64,000 nt of DNA from Paenibacillus silviterrae (lineage in GTDB: Bacteria; Bacillota; Bacilli; Paenibacillales; NBRC-103111): NCBI RefSeq assembly GCF_030167925.1, contig NZ_JASKUT010000001.1, positions 3,866,501 through 3,930,500 on the forward strand, in the 5' to 3' direction. Under the pieces are notes generated by a model, which did not search any database, was not told the DNA's origin, and saw only the letters and a list, made by a program, of their open reading frames with translations. The position numbers and the translations under genes were made by a program. Of this stretch, positions 45,515-55,200 are shown piece by piece. The stretch's first letter is position 1. Every line of letters begins with the position of its first letter.

Positions 45515-46285
45515 TTATTGGAATTCCCAGCAGCTCAAGCTTAGGCTGCCCAATTGATAGCTTCTATGCAGCAGCTTCGCCTGCCGGTTCTTGTCCCCTG
45601 CTCCCATGGCAAGCAGCAAAGGAATGAAGTGCTCATTCGTCGGCACGGCCGCTTCCGCATAAGGCGCTTCTTCCCTGTAGTTGAATAGCGCAGCGGTATC
45701 CCAAGCCTCAAGCTTGCTCTGCAGCCAGTTGTCGAAGGCTTCGGCCCATTCGTCCGCCCCATCGCCCTGCCAGCGCAGTCTCCGCAAATTATGAACCGTC
45801 CCGCCGCTGCCGATAATGAGAATGTCCTGCTCACGCAGCTCAGACAGAGCTTTGCCTATTTGATACTGCTGCTCATTGCTTAAGTAACGGTTGACGGACA
45901 GCGCCACAACGGGAATATCCGCATCGGGATACAGCAATTGAAGGACAGCCCAAGCGCCATGGTCAAGGCCTCTCTCTTCATCCAGCACACTCGGGATGCC
46001 GTGCTGTGCGAACAACGATTGAATTTGTTCGCTCAGCGAACGCTCTCCTTTGGCCGGATAAGTGATCCGGTACAATTCCTCCTGAAAGCCCGAGAAATCG
46101 TATATCGTACTGTACGTATCCACCGCGCTCACCGTCTGCGACGTTTGCTCCCAATGGGCCGAGAACAGCACGATCGCTTTCGGCCTCGGTTTGCCCGCGG
46201 CGAACTTTTTGATAAAATCCGTGTAAGCATTTCGCTCCAAAACAATCGAAGGCGCTCCATGGGCGAAAAAGTAGGATGGCATCAT
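45515..46285 (-). CDS. Class III extradiol dioxygenase (DODA/YgiD type)
   Basis: About 256 residues of the LigB family: YFFAHGAPSIVLE (metal-ligand His), VLFSAHWEQ, DHGAWAVLQLLYP and IIGSGGTVHNLR near the active site. Members open catechol-type rings with a single Fe(II) or, in the YgiD group, act on DOPA-like substrates. ATG-ATG at 46285 has AAGGAG upstream. Together with DoxX and the carboxylesterase it suggests detoxification of quinones and catechols. Confidence 0.85.
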   Translation of the reverse strand: MMPSYFFAHGAPSIVLERNAYTDFIKKFAAGKPRPKAIVLFSAHWEQTSQTVSAVDTYSTIYDFSGFQEELYRITYPAKGERSLSEQIQSLFAQHGIPSVLDEERGLDHGAWAVLQLLYPDADIPVVALSVNRYLSNEQQYQIGKALSELREQDILIIGSGGTVHNLRRLRWQGDGADEWAEAFDNWLQSKLEAWDTAALFNYREEAPYAEAAVPTNEHFIPLLLAMGAGDKNRQAKLLHRSYQLGSLSLSCWEFQ

Positions 46286-46292
46286 TGATCGC

Positions 46293-46955
46293 TCACTCCT
46301 TTGTATGAAGATGCACTCCGGCATCCTTTATAAGCCATTCCGTGACGTCTCTTTGATTTTCCTCAGACACCCCGTGATCGGTCGGGTAGAGCTTGAAAGT
46401 GAATCGCGGTGTCCGCTTCTCCCAGTAGGCCGCGGTTTCGTGCCCGATCGGAACCGGAAACACGGAATCGTACTCCCCGTGGGAAATAAATACCGATACC
46501 TCTTGCGTACTCTTCAAAGTATACTCCGTTTTTACAAAATCGGGTACATACCCGTTTAATGCTACAATGCCCTTCAGCTGATCCCCCATCGTTAACGCCA
46601 GCGACATCGACAAGATCGCCCCTTGACTGAAGCCGAGCAAATATCGCTTAGCCGGATCGATCGGATATTTCTCCGTAGCGTAATGAATGAAGTGTTCCAG
46701 CTGGCGGACTGCTTGGTCAAACAACTCCCGGATGGGATTGCCTAAGCTTTTCAGCTCATAATATTGAAATCCTGCGCCCAGTGTAAGATTCCCGCGAATG
46801 CCGACAATAATAAACTCATCTGATAGCGGTGCTGCCAGACCATACATATTCTTCTCATTCGACCCTTTTCCATGAAGCGTGAAGATCGTCGGATAAGTTT
46901 TGTTCGGGTCCATCCGGGCCGGCAGATGAATGTCATAAGAATAAACGGGATTCAT
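46293..46955 (-). CDS. Phospholipase/carboxylesterase (MhqD-like alpha/beta hydrolase)
   Basis: 220 residues: FTLHGKGSNEKNMYG at the oxyanion hole, nucleophile elbow LLGFSQGAIL, then a catalytic Asp in YDSVFPVP and His in DHGVSEENQ. Family and length match B. subtilis MhqD, a member of the quinone-stress regulon. Start has GAAGGGAG upstream. Second gene of the doxX-esterase-dioxygenase operon. Confidence 0.85.
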   Translation of the reverse strand: MNPVYSYDIHLPARMDPNKTYPTIFTLHGKGSNEKNMYGLAAPLSDEFIIVGIRGNLTLGAGFQYYELKSLGNPIRELFDQAVRQLEHFIHYATEKYPIDPAKRYLLGFSQGAILSMSLALTMGDQLKGIVALNGYVPDFVKTEYTLKSTQEVSVFISHGEYDSVFPVPIGHETAAYWEKRTPRFTFKLYPTDHGVSEENQRDVTEWLIKDAGVHLHTKE

Positions 46956-46979
46956 AGAGACATGCTCTCCCTTCGGCGA

Positions 46980-47384
46980 TTACGCTCTTTGTTTTTTGAA
47001 AAAGGCGTGGTCGAGAGACAGTGGTGAAGGCTCGGTTGTCATCAGGTACAGTGCAAGCAAAATAAACGCTATATCCAGCTCATAGCCCGCAGCTTGCCCG
47101 TTACCCAGCAATCCGACGGAGAGCTTTGCCGTGAAGATGGCACCGATGAGCATGAGCGCCAGCAAGGCCGATACATACCGGGTAAAGAGCCCGGCAATCA
47201 GCAGGATTCCTCCGACCAGCTCAAGAGCCGCTACAGCGTAAGCCAATACGCCGGGGACTCCTATGGAGCTGAACCAAGCCTCTACATTCCCTAATCCCAT
47301 CTGTAATTTACTGATGCCATGGGCTAGAAATAGGATTCCCAGCACCACACGCGTTATAGTCGATACTACCGTAACTTTCGTCAT
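46980..47384 (-). CDS. DoxX-family membrane protein (MhqP-like)
   Basis: 134 residues with four membrane helices and the DoxX pattern GILFLAHGISKLQMG...LELVGGILLIAGLFTRY. In B. subtilis, MhqP (DoxX) is induced together with MhqD by quinones. First gene of the operon; ribosome site AGGGGAG. Its promoter carries an inverted repeat. Confidence 0.88.
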   Translation of the reverse strand: MTKVTVVSTITRVVLGILFLAHGISKLQMGLGNVEAWFSSIGVPGVLAYAVAALELVGGILLIAGLFTRYVSALLALMLIGAIFTAKLSVGLLGNGQAAGYELDIAFILLALYLMTTEPSPLSLDHAFFKKQRA

Positions 47385-47410
47385 CTTTTATCTCCCCTTA
47401 TAAATTATAA

Positions 47411-47430
47411 GCAATACAAATGTTTATTGC
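47411..47430. promoter_or_regulatory. Inverted repeat in the doxX promoter
   Basis: GCAATA-N8-TATTGC (47411-47430) between a -35-like ATGCAA and a TATAAT on the minus strand, where a repressor such as the divergent XRE-cupin regulator could act. Confidence 0.5.
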
Positions 47431-47531
47431 ATATGACTAATATACAGGACAGGGCTGTAGCATGTCAACAAAAATATTGCTATTATTAAATTATATTTCG
47501 TATTACAAATATTTTTCCGGGGTGAATACGG

Positions 47532-48083
47532 ATGAACATCGGCTCTACTATTAGGACCATCCGCAAGCGCAAAAACATTACCATTGCCCAAATTTGTGAA
47601 GAAACCGGGCTCTCCCAAGGCTTCATGAGCCAGGTTGAAACCAATAAAACCTCTCCTTCCATCGCTACGTTGGAAAGCATCGCCAAAGCCTTAAAGGTTC
47701 CTTTGGCTTACTTGCTGCTGCAGCAGGAGGAACGGATGGCGATTGTCCGGAAGGACGAACGAAGGATAACGAAGAGCGGAACCGAGCGCCTCAAGGTGGA
47801 GCATCTTAGCTCTACGAAAAATGTAAGGATGGTGCTGGTCGAGCTGCCTCCCGGCGGCTCCACAGGGCAAGCCCCCCATGCCCATGAAGGGGAAGAGATC
47901 CATTTTGTTATGAAAGGGAAAATCTATGCGGAGCAGGGTGAAGATCACGCTGAATTCGAAGAGGGAGATTCCTTTAGCTGGAACGCCTGCACCCCCCACC
48001 TTGTGAAAAATATCGGTGAGGAAACAGCCGTCATTCTCATTGCCGTATATGCTGAGAGCGATAAAGGGACCGATTTTCTGTAA
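47532..48083 (+). CDS. XRE-cupin transcriptional regulator
   Basis: 183 residues: N-terminal XRE HTH (TIAQICEETGLSQGFMSQVETNKTSPSIATLESIAKAL) and a C-terminal cupin (about 110-183) with HAHEGEEIHFVMKGK and FEEGDSFSWNACTPHLVKN. Cupin regulators sense small ligands. It is divergent from the doxX-esterase-dioxygenase operon and may control it. Followed by a strong hairpin. Confidence 0.85.
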   Translation: MNIGSTIRTIRKRKNITIAQICEETGLSQGFMSQVETNKTSPSIATLESIAKALKVPLAYLLLQQEERMAIVRKDERRITKSGTERLKVEHLSSTKNVRMVLVELPPGGSTGQAPHAHEGEEIHFVMKGKIYAEQGEDHAEFEEGDSFSWNACTPHLVKNIGEETAVILIAVYAESDKGTDFL

Positions 48084-48090
48084 GCTCACA

Positions 48091-48122
48091 AGCAAAAAAG
48101 AGGCGTCTCTTACAGACGCCTC
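48091..48122 (-). terminator. Terminator of the parMR operon (bidirectional stem)
   Basis: 9-bp stem GAGGCGTCT / AGACGCCTC (48100-48108 / 48114-48122) with the T-run on the minus strand. Confidence 0.78.
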
Positions 48123-48140
48123 TCTGGGAAGAAGTCGACA

Positions 48141-48251
48141 AGTATTACTCGGTGTTACTTAGTATGATAAAGAATGACGCCGGACAGCTAATGACGCCCA
48201 GTAATCCAAAGTAATACCAGGTACGACTAAGTATTACTTGGTATTCCAGTC
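48141..48251. repeat. ParR-type iteron region (candidate centromere)
   Basis: Three related copies of an about 20-bp motif with core AGTATTACTYGGT: direct at 48141-48162 and 48230-48251, inverted at 48199-48218 (reads GTATTACTTTGG on the other strand). They lie just downstream of the parR gene and resemble the start of the parM upstream repeat. Confidence 0.65.
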
Positions 48252-48259
48252 TGTTTAGG

Positions 48260-48694
48260 CTACACCCATGCTTCAATATCCTCATCGGCAATGTCATCGT
48301 CAGCCTCATCCGGCTGTACGATTGCGCGGCCCGCTGGGTCGGGTGGTGCAGCTGCTTGCGGCTGGGGCTGCGTTATCCGGACAGGCCTTTCCGGCTCCGC
48401 CTGCGGTGCACTGTGGCCAGCAGCCGCAACCTCTCCTCTCCCCTCGCGCATTTCCCGCATTCCTTCATGAGTGAAGGATCCCTTAGGCAATGAAGCTGTC
48501 CCCAGCACATTTCGTTCCGTCGGGATAAAGGCTTGCAAATTGCGTACGCCGTTCTGGTAAATTTCATTCTCGATAAGGTACCGGAGCGAATCCATCAAGT
48601 TCGTTTGCGCATTGATCCACTGCATCACCGAGGGATCCTCCGTCTTCTTCGTCTTCAGACTAATATTATCACCGGGCTGTTTCGTTTTTTTCAC
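48260..48694 (-). CDS. parR: ParR-like DNA-binding adaptor
   Basis: About 144 residues. The N-terminal part (ISLKTKKTEDPSVMQWINAQTNLMDSLRYLIENEI) reads as a ribbon-helix-helix domain of the ParR/AlfB type; the rest is a Pro/Ala/Gln-rich and acidic disordered tail (DDDIADEDIEAWV) that would meet the actin filament. GTG 48694 is preferred (AAGGTGG upstream); GTG 48703 is possible. It sits directly downstream of the actin-like gene. Confidence 0.75.
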   Translation of the reverse strand: MKKTKQPGDNISLKTKKTEDPSVMQWINAQTNLMDSLRYLIENEIYQNGVRNLQAFIPTERNVLGTASLPKGSFTHEGMREMREGRGEVAAAGHSAPQAEPERPVRITQPQPQAAAPPDPAGRAIVQPDEADDDIADEDIEAWV

Positions 48695-48743
48695 GCGTTC
48701 CACCTTCCGGTCGACCTATGATCTATTATCGGGTCGGGTGCTC

Positions 48744-49940
48744 TTAAGCGGGCTGCGCCGCTTTATTTTTTAGCGCCTCATAAATTTTGCCGCGGACGAA
48801 GGCATCCAGCCCCAGCGCGTTCATCTGCACCGCATAGTCATCCGGAATGTAGAGAAGCTGCATTTCCCGCTCCACACACAGCTCATCGAGCCTTGGATAC
48901 AGAAGGGACCGCATCAGAATGCTTCCTCCCCCATAGACACAGATCAGGTCGATTTCATTCCGCGCTTTGGTCAGCTGCCGCTTCACATTTTGCACGATTT
49001 GCTTGACCTGGCTTTCCAGAGGAGTTTTCAACGTTCGAATGGCACGGGCATGATACTTGTGCTTGGGATTTTTAAGGACATCGCTGAAGAACTGTCGGGG
49101 ACTGTTAGGAAGGTGAATGAGCCTGTTGAATTCATCAAGAGCCTCTTCAATCGCATAGCCTGCTCCATGATGGCTTCCATGCACGAACTGGCGCAGAAAC
49201 TTATTCCCCTCCGTGATCGGATATTCCGTAGACCCGTCACCGATATCGATATGGAGAATGCGCTTGTCTTTAAAATAAAGACCGTTAAACTTTTTGTCGA
49301 TTTCATATTTTTCGACAAACTCTTGAAAGATATCCCCTTCTCTCCAATTTCCCTCGGCATCCTTCTGCAGGGCGAAGATCACGGGAGTGGCTTCCGGAAC
49401 GACCTTGGCAAAAGGGAATGCAATCTTGACCGCCACCCGGTGCGTACCCAAATGTACCGTGACGTGATGGGAGCCGGACGTAAACCGCTTCTCGAACTTG
49501 GCCGACGTTTCATCGGTATGCTGCGTAACCGGCAGCGCGGTAGCCATGTCCACTTCGAGGTCGATATGATCGGGAAGCTTCTTCTCCTCCTCGTAAGCCT
49601 TCTGAACCGCAACGGCTGCGATCTGTGCCAGCGTATTGACCACAGGCAGATCCATATCGCATTTCATATCAATGCCGATTTGTAAATTATCGAGGATCTC
49701 TCCGCTTTCCAGAGCAAACTTGCCGACATAATACATGCCCGGGCGCGCGGCTGGAGAATCGATTGTGACCACCAGCTGATCCTGCAAATTTTTGATAAAG
49801 CTCTCAGGCGCCTGCTCCTCGCTCCACGGCAGCTCGTCCACCGTACAATTTACATTGGGCTGCTGCACCAGCTTACCGTCTATGATCAGATCATGCTCAC
49901 TATTCCCGTTATCATTGCCTACGAAAATATGAAAGTTCAT
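48744..49940 (-). CDS. parM: ParM/StbA-family actin-like segregation protein
   Basis: 398 residues with the actin/Hsp70 phosphate loops: FVGNDNGNSEHD near the start (phosphate 1), HIDIGDGSTEYPI (about 230-242, phosphate 2) and VYGGGSILMRSLL (about 335-347, adenosine). The central part matches the ParM/StbA group. It should polymerise with ATP and push ParR-bound DNA apart. Ribosome site AGGGAGG. The cassette lies among ordinary chromosomal genes, without replication genes. Confidence 0.88.
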   Translation of the reverse strand: MNFHIFVGNDNGNSEHDLIIDGKLVQQPNVNCTVDELPWSEEQAPESFIKNLQDQLVVTIDSPAARPGMYYVGKFALESGEILDNLQIGIDMKCDMDLPVVNTLAQIAAVAVQKAYEEEKKLPDHIDLEVDMATALPVTQHTDETSAKFEKRFTSGSHHVTVHLGTHRVAVKIAFPFAKVVPEATPVIFALQKDAEGNWREGDIFQEFVEKYEIDKKFNGLYFKDKRILHIDIGDGSTEYPITEGNKFLRQFVHGSHHGAGYAIEEALDEFNRLIHLPNSPRQFFSDVLKNPKHKYHARAIRTLKTPLESQVKQIVQNVKRQLTKARNEIDLICVYGGGSILMRSLLYPRLDELCVEREMQLLYIPDDYAVQMNALGLDAFVRGKIYEALKNKAAQPA

Positions 49941-49975
49941 ACAATTTTCCTCCCTATTTCAGTAGAATACGTCCC

Positions 49976-50027
49976 AGTATTACCTTGCCATACCTGGTGT
50001 TGTATGGGAATCCACTAATAGGCTCAA
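49976..50027 (-). promoter_or_regulatory. parMR promoter with ParR-type repeat
   Basis: Minus strand TTGAGC (plus 50022-50027), 17-bp spacer, TACAAC (49999-50004). The start region carries AGTATTACC (49976-49984) and the palindrome CCATAC-N8-GTATGG (about 49988-50007), sharing the core seen downstream of parR. It could be the autoregulatory half of the centromere. Confidence 0.55.
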
Positions 50028-50118
50028 TAGCTGTCTAAACCTTCTGACCTGTGTGGGGCAAATTTCGACTTTCTATAGAGGGAGAAATTTGACGATTGTT
50101 CCTGCTTATCCCGGAATA

Positions 50119-50155
50119 CAAAAGCCCGCGGCGCTTTTTGTTGGCGCCCGGGCCT
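50119..50155 (-). terminator. Terminator of the VOC gene
   Basis: GC-rich interrupted stem (50124-50134 / 50144-50153) with TTTTG on the minus strand. Confidence 0.7.
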
Positions 50156-50170
50156 TTGGTGGTTGGAGCT

Positions 50171-50596
50171 TTACTTCGCTGTCTCTGTTGTAACGTGGAA
50201 TGTCACGTCATACTTGTCCTTGACGATACCATAGGCCGGACTCCAGAACGTTTCTTGGATCGGCATGACGGCTTGTCCACCCTCCTGCAGGGCGTTGTAG
50301 ATCTGCCTCGACTTCTCCGGGTCATTGGAAGTGATACAAATCGTGACATGGTTCCCCTTCTCCACCGGTTGGCCCGGGAAGGTATCGGAAAACATCAGAT
50401 CCGTATCGCCCACCTTCAGCATGGCGTGAGACACCCGGCCTTTTGCTTCTTCAGGCAGCGGGAATTCAGGGTTGGCCGGCATATCTCCAAAGGTCTGGAT
50501 ACCAATAACCTTAGCATCAAGTGCTTTCTCATAGAACGCAATGGCTTCCTTCGCATTTCCATCCATCACTAAGTAAGGGTTCATTCGTAAAGTCAA
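50171..50596 (-). CDS. PhnB/VOC-family protein
   Basis: 141 residues; pattern NPYLVMDGNAKEAIAFYEKALDAKV and the C-terminal DKYDVTFHVTTE typical of the PhnB-like 3-demethylubiquinone-methyltransferase-related VOC fold. Exact role unknown. A TTG start 9 bases after AGGAG. It stands alone. Confidence 0.8.
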   Translation of the reverse strand: MTLRMNPYLVMDGNAKEAIAFYEKALDAKVIGIQTFGDMPANPEFPLPEEAKGRVSHAMLKVGDTDLMFSDTFPGQPVEKGNHVTICITSNDPEKSRQIYNALQEGGQAVMPIQETFWSPAYGIVKDKYDVTFHVTTETAK

Positions 50597-50709
50597 CTTC
50601 GTTCACTCCTGTTCTCGATATGGTTTACTAATCCATTATTGCCTATTTTGCCTGCAAGGAGTACAAAATTTATGTAAAAGCTTGCTTTTCTTGTATAATC
50701 CCCTCGGTT

Positions 50710-51312
50710 TTACTTTTGAGAATCAAGAATAAACATCGATGCATCATGTCCCATGAATATTTTACCTCCAGTATAAAAAGTTTTGGATTGAATACTCCTA
50801 TACCCTATTTTCGACATCATGCCTGCCAGCTCTGCTTGATCAAATCCGTTATGAACGAGATCTGAAGTTATGTTTTCATTTTTATTAAAATCTACGATCA
50901 GTACATGTCCTCCCTCATTCAGAACATCAAATAACCTTGATAAAACCAATTCAACATCTCGAATATGAAGCAGAACCTGAGCCATAAAAATATAGTCGGC
51001 ATGAAAATTCGGTAGACTTTCCTGTTCAAAATCAAAGCATAATGTCTCTGCATTCTGAATATTCAAAGCAGAAATTTTTTGCTTTATTTGGTTAATCATG
51101 TTTTGTGACGTATCCAGAAAAAGCATAGAATGAAAATCGTTTACCAAGTTCATTCCGACAAGACCCGTTCCACAACCAAAATCAATGGCACTCTTACTTT
51201 TCGCATCAACTAAATATGTACGAATGGCATCTGATGATTCCTTTGCCATTTGGATTCTTTCAGGAGTGTCATACACAGCAGCTATCATTTCAAACTTATC
51301 CGTATTTCCCAA
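50710..51312 (-). CDS. SAM-dependent methyltransferase
   Basis: 200 residues, class I fold: motif I IDFGCGTGLVGMNL, motif II near FLDTSQNM, acidic loop CFDFEQES, and motif IV ADYIFMAQVLLHI. Substrate unknown. It is AT-rich compared with the neighbourhood. It is divergent from a TetR gene which may regulate it. Confidence 0.85.
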   Translation of the reverse strand: MGNTDKFEMIAAVYDTPERIQMAKESSDAIRTYLVDAKSKSAIDFGCGTGLVGMNLVNDFHSMLFLDTSQNMINQIKQKISALNIQNAETLCFDFEQESLPNFHADYIFMAQVLLHIRDVELVLSRLFDVLNEGGHVLIVDFNKNENITSDLVHNGFDQAELAGMMSKIGYRSIQSKTFYTGGKIFMGHDASMFILDSQK

Positions 51313-51392
51313 TTAGTATCTCTCCCTTAACTGAAGCGTGATTCACTGCTATAATAAGCTTTGGTCAATAATGGAGTCCTAATACGAGAGAG

Positions 51393-51998
51393 GTGATCAA
51401 GTTGATTAAAAATAAATTTCAGCTAAAAAGAGAAGCTACCTATAAGTTGCTCGTTGAAGCGGGTATGACGTGTTTTTCTGAAAAGGGATATGCGGCTACA
51501 ACGCTCAGTGACATCGTCGCGCGAACAGGGCATACGAAGGGTGCCTTTTACGGCCATTTTACAAGCAAAGAGCAGTTATTCATGCATGTGCTTGATTACC
51601 AAATACAATTAACTAACGGATGGACCGACATTCCCAAACAATTTAGTCCTGCGGATACAACACTCGAGGAAGTTCTTTCAATAACCCTACTACGCCTTGG
51701 GCAAATGGTAAAGGGGTTCGATAAGTGGATCGTTGTGCTTATTGATTTCTACCAGCAAACCAAACACGATCCGGAGATTCACAGCATGCTCAAGGAGAAG
51801 TATCGCGAATGGATTGCAGGAATCGAGGCCTTAGTGATTACCTTGCAAGAGAAGAGATGGATCGCTCCGGATAAGGATCCTCGTCTGATCGCCATGCAAG
51901 TGATTGCATTTAACGAAGGGTACGCCGTGTTTTCGATTTTATTTGGAGGGACCGATCCGCAAGCGCATATCCAAGGCTTGGTCAAGTTGATGTCATGA
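51393..51998 (+). CDS. TetR/AcrR-type regulator
   Basis: 201 residues; N-terminal TetR HTH (FSEKGYAATTLSDIVARTGHTKGAFYGHFTSKEQLF), C-terminal ligand domain. TTG start with AGAGGTG upstream. Divergent from the methyltransferase gene. Base composition is lower in GC than the core genes. Confidence 0.85.
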   Translation: MIKLIKNKFQLKREATYKLLVEAGMTCFSEKGYAATTLSDIVARTGHTKGAFYGHFTSKEQLFMHVLDYQIQLTNGWTDIPKQFSPADTTLEEVLSITLLRLGQMVKGFDKWIVVLIDFYQQTKHDPEIHSMLKEKYREWIAGIEALVITLQEKRWIAPDKDPRLIAMQVIAFNEGYAVFSILFGGTDPQAHIQGLVKLMS

Positions 51999-52201
51999 AG
52001 CACCGTCCTTTGCTTGTCCGTCTACCTATCTTAGAACTCTTTTCTTGACGAATTCTTCGGGCATCCCATAATATATACTATACAGAATATATTTATTTTA
52101 GAGCATAGTAAACGTTTTCGGGAGTCAGTCCGACATTTTCCGCACCGTCCGAGCTTTTACGAATGAAATTCCTAGTAAGTATAGTTAGAGGAGTGATATT
52201 C

Positions 52202-55200
52202 ATGGACGGCATGCGGCAAATGGTACGGGCTTTTTTTGCTGCCTCATTATTTACAGCAGTAGTGTTAACGGCATTATCCATGTACAGTCAGTCAGTATTA
52301 GCAGCATCATCAAACTGGAGGATGGGCGCTGGGCCAGGAAACCCGACGGCTCTCGGCTTTGATCCGTTCGGAATAGACGTCGATCCGGTCAACCATCACA
52401 TATTCGTAACGGATGTAGCCAATGCTACTGTGAAAATATTCGACTTGGACGGGAATGCTACACCGATGACGTTAACTGCCACAGACGGCTTCACGAATCT
52501 CCTAGCCGTTACATTCGATGGCTTAGGGCATATATATGTAACGGATAAATGGTACCTTTACAGATTTGACGTCACCTTCTCGAGCGGAGCCTACACGTTT
52601 ACCAATATGATCAAGTGGGACGGCAATAGCACCACCCCTTCGGTAGGCGTGCTTAATTACCCTCAGGGAATCGCCATATACGGCAATGATCTGTATGTCG
52701 CGGACACGAATTCCAACCGCGTGCTGAAATTCGATGCGTCCACATTCCATTCAACAAGCAGCCCTGTGGTATGGTCGGGCGATCTGGACCCGGATCCGGC
52801 CGTAGATGCGACACTCGATAAGCCTGTCGGTATAGCCGCGGACAGCTCAGGAGTCTATATCGGCAACAGCTCGAGCACGGGAAAAATTATGAAATTGAAG
52901 ACGGGTGGGGGCACGTTAATCAAAACGGCCTACTTTCCCCGTGGATTCCGCTTGCATTCCGACGGCAATTTATATGTGGCGATGTACGGCAATAATGGAA
53001 GTCTTGTGACCCGGTTCGATTCAAGCTTGAACGAGAGCTCGGTGTACTTTACAGGCAATTCGAACGCCATTGCCTCCGCCCATATCGGGTTCGATCATAT
53101 GGGTGCGATGTATTTAGCCACTTATGCCCAAATGGCTCCATACGATAATGTATATGATACGGTATGGAAGCTTTCACTCGGGTCGCCCGACAATCGATTG
53201 TCCGGGCTGACGGCGAGCGGAATTGCGCTTAGCCCTTCTCCATTTTTGCCCAATACGCAGGATTACACGGCCAGCGCGGCGAGCACCGTCACCTCCACTA
53301 CGGTCACGCCGGTGGTGAGCGACAGCACGGCCAGTGTTACCGTCAAAGGTATGAGCGTACCGAGCGGCAGTGCCTCGTCTCCCATCACACTAAGTAAGGG
53401 CGAGAATACAATTCCAGTTGTCGTTACGGCCTTCAACGGTGCATCACGGACCTACACAATTAAGGTAAACCGAGCACCGAATACCGATGCCACATTAAGC
53501 GGGCTTACGGTTAGCCCCGGGGCACTCAATCAGACGTTCGCTGGAAGTACACTTGCATATACGGCTAACGTCGCGAATAGCGTTACATCGATTGACGTCA
53601 CGCCGACGGTCAATAACAGTAGTGCAACGTTGAAAGTGAACAACGCGACGGCAACGAGCGGCAGCGCATCCACCGTTTCTTCGCTGGCCGTCGGACCGAA
53701 CACGATTACCGTCAGCGTCACTGCCGAGGACGGTACCACATCAAACGAATACACCATCATCGTCACACGGGCACCTTCATCGGTCGCTACACTTGGCTCG
53801 CTCACGGTCAGCCCGGGAGTACTCAACGAAACGTTCGCTTCCGGTACGCTGTCCTATACTTCTAATGTCGCGAACAGCGTCGATTGGATCAGCGTAACGC
53901 CAAGCGTTTCGGACAGTACGGCGACTTTGACGGTTAACGGCGCTTCATCGGTCAGCGGCAGTGTGTACGGTCCTATTCCTCTTGCTGTTGGTGCGAATAC
54001 GATTACGATTGGTGTTACCGCTCAAGATGGCTCAACGACTAAATCGTACTCCATCATCGTCACGCGGGCACCTTCATCGGTTGCTACACTTAGCTCACTC
54101 ACGGTCAGTCCGGGAGTACTCAACGAAACGTTCGCTCCCGGTACGCTGTCCTATACTTCTAATGTCGCGAACAGCGTCGATTGGATCAGCGTAACGCCAA
54201 GCGTTTCGGACAGTACGGCGACTTTGACGGTTAACGGCGCTTCATCAGTCAGCGGCAGCGTGTACGGTCCTATTCCTCTTGCTGTTGGTGCGAATACGAT
54301 TACGATTGGAGTTACCGCTCAAGATGGCTCAACGACTAAATCGTACTCCATCGTCGTCACCCGGGCGCCTTCATCGGTTGCTACACTTAGCTCACTCACA
54401 GTCAGTCCGGGAGTACTCAACGAAACGTTCGCTTCCGGTACGCTGTCCTATACTTCTAATGTCGCGAACAGCGTCGATTGGATCAGCGTAACGCCAAGCG
54501 TTTCGGACAGTACGGCGACTTTGACGGTTAACGGCGCTTCATCGGTCAGCGGCAGTGTGTACGGTCCTATTCCTCTTGCTGTTGGTGCGAATACGATTAC
54601 GATTGGTGTTACCGCTCAAGATGGCTCAACGACTACCGCGTACAGCATCGTCGTCACGAGAGCTCCTTCGTCGGTTGCCACACTTGACTCGCTCACAGTC
54701 AGTCCGGGTGCACTCAACGAGACGTTCACTTCCGGTACGCTATCCTACACGGCAAACGTAGCGAATAGCGTCGCTGAGATCGGCGTAACACCAACCGTTT
54801 CGGACAGTACGGCGACTTTGACGGTTAACGGCACTTCATCGGTCAGCGGGGCGGTGTACGGTCCGATCCCTCTTGCTGTCGGCTCGAATACGATTAAGGT
54901 TGTCGTTACCTCCCAGGACGGCTCCACGACTACCCCGTACAGCATCGTCGTCACAAGAGCACCTTCATCGGCTGCCACACTTGGCGCACTAACGATTAGC
55001 AACGGAAAGCTGAATGAACCGTTCACTTCCGAAACGTTTGTCTATACGGTTACTGTAGAGGACTATGTCTCTTCCATCAGCGTAACGCCGATCGCCGCCG
55101 AGAGCCATGCGACACTCACAATCAATGGTATCCCTGCGGCAACCGGAAGTGCCTCTGGTCCAATAGCGCTCAACGCAGGTTCAAACACCGTTACGGTTAC

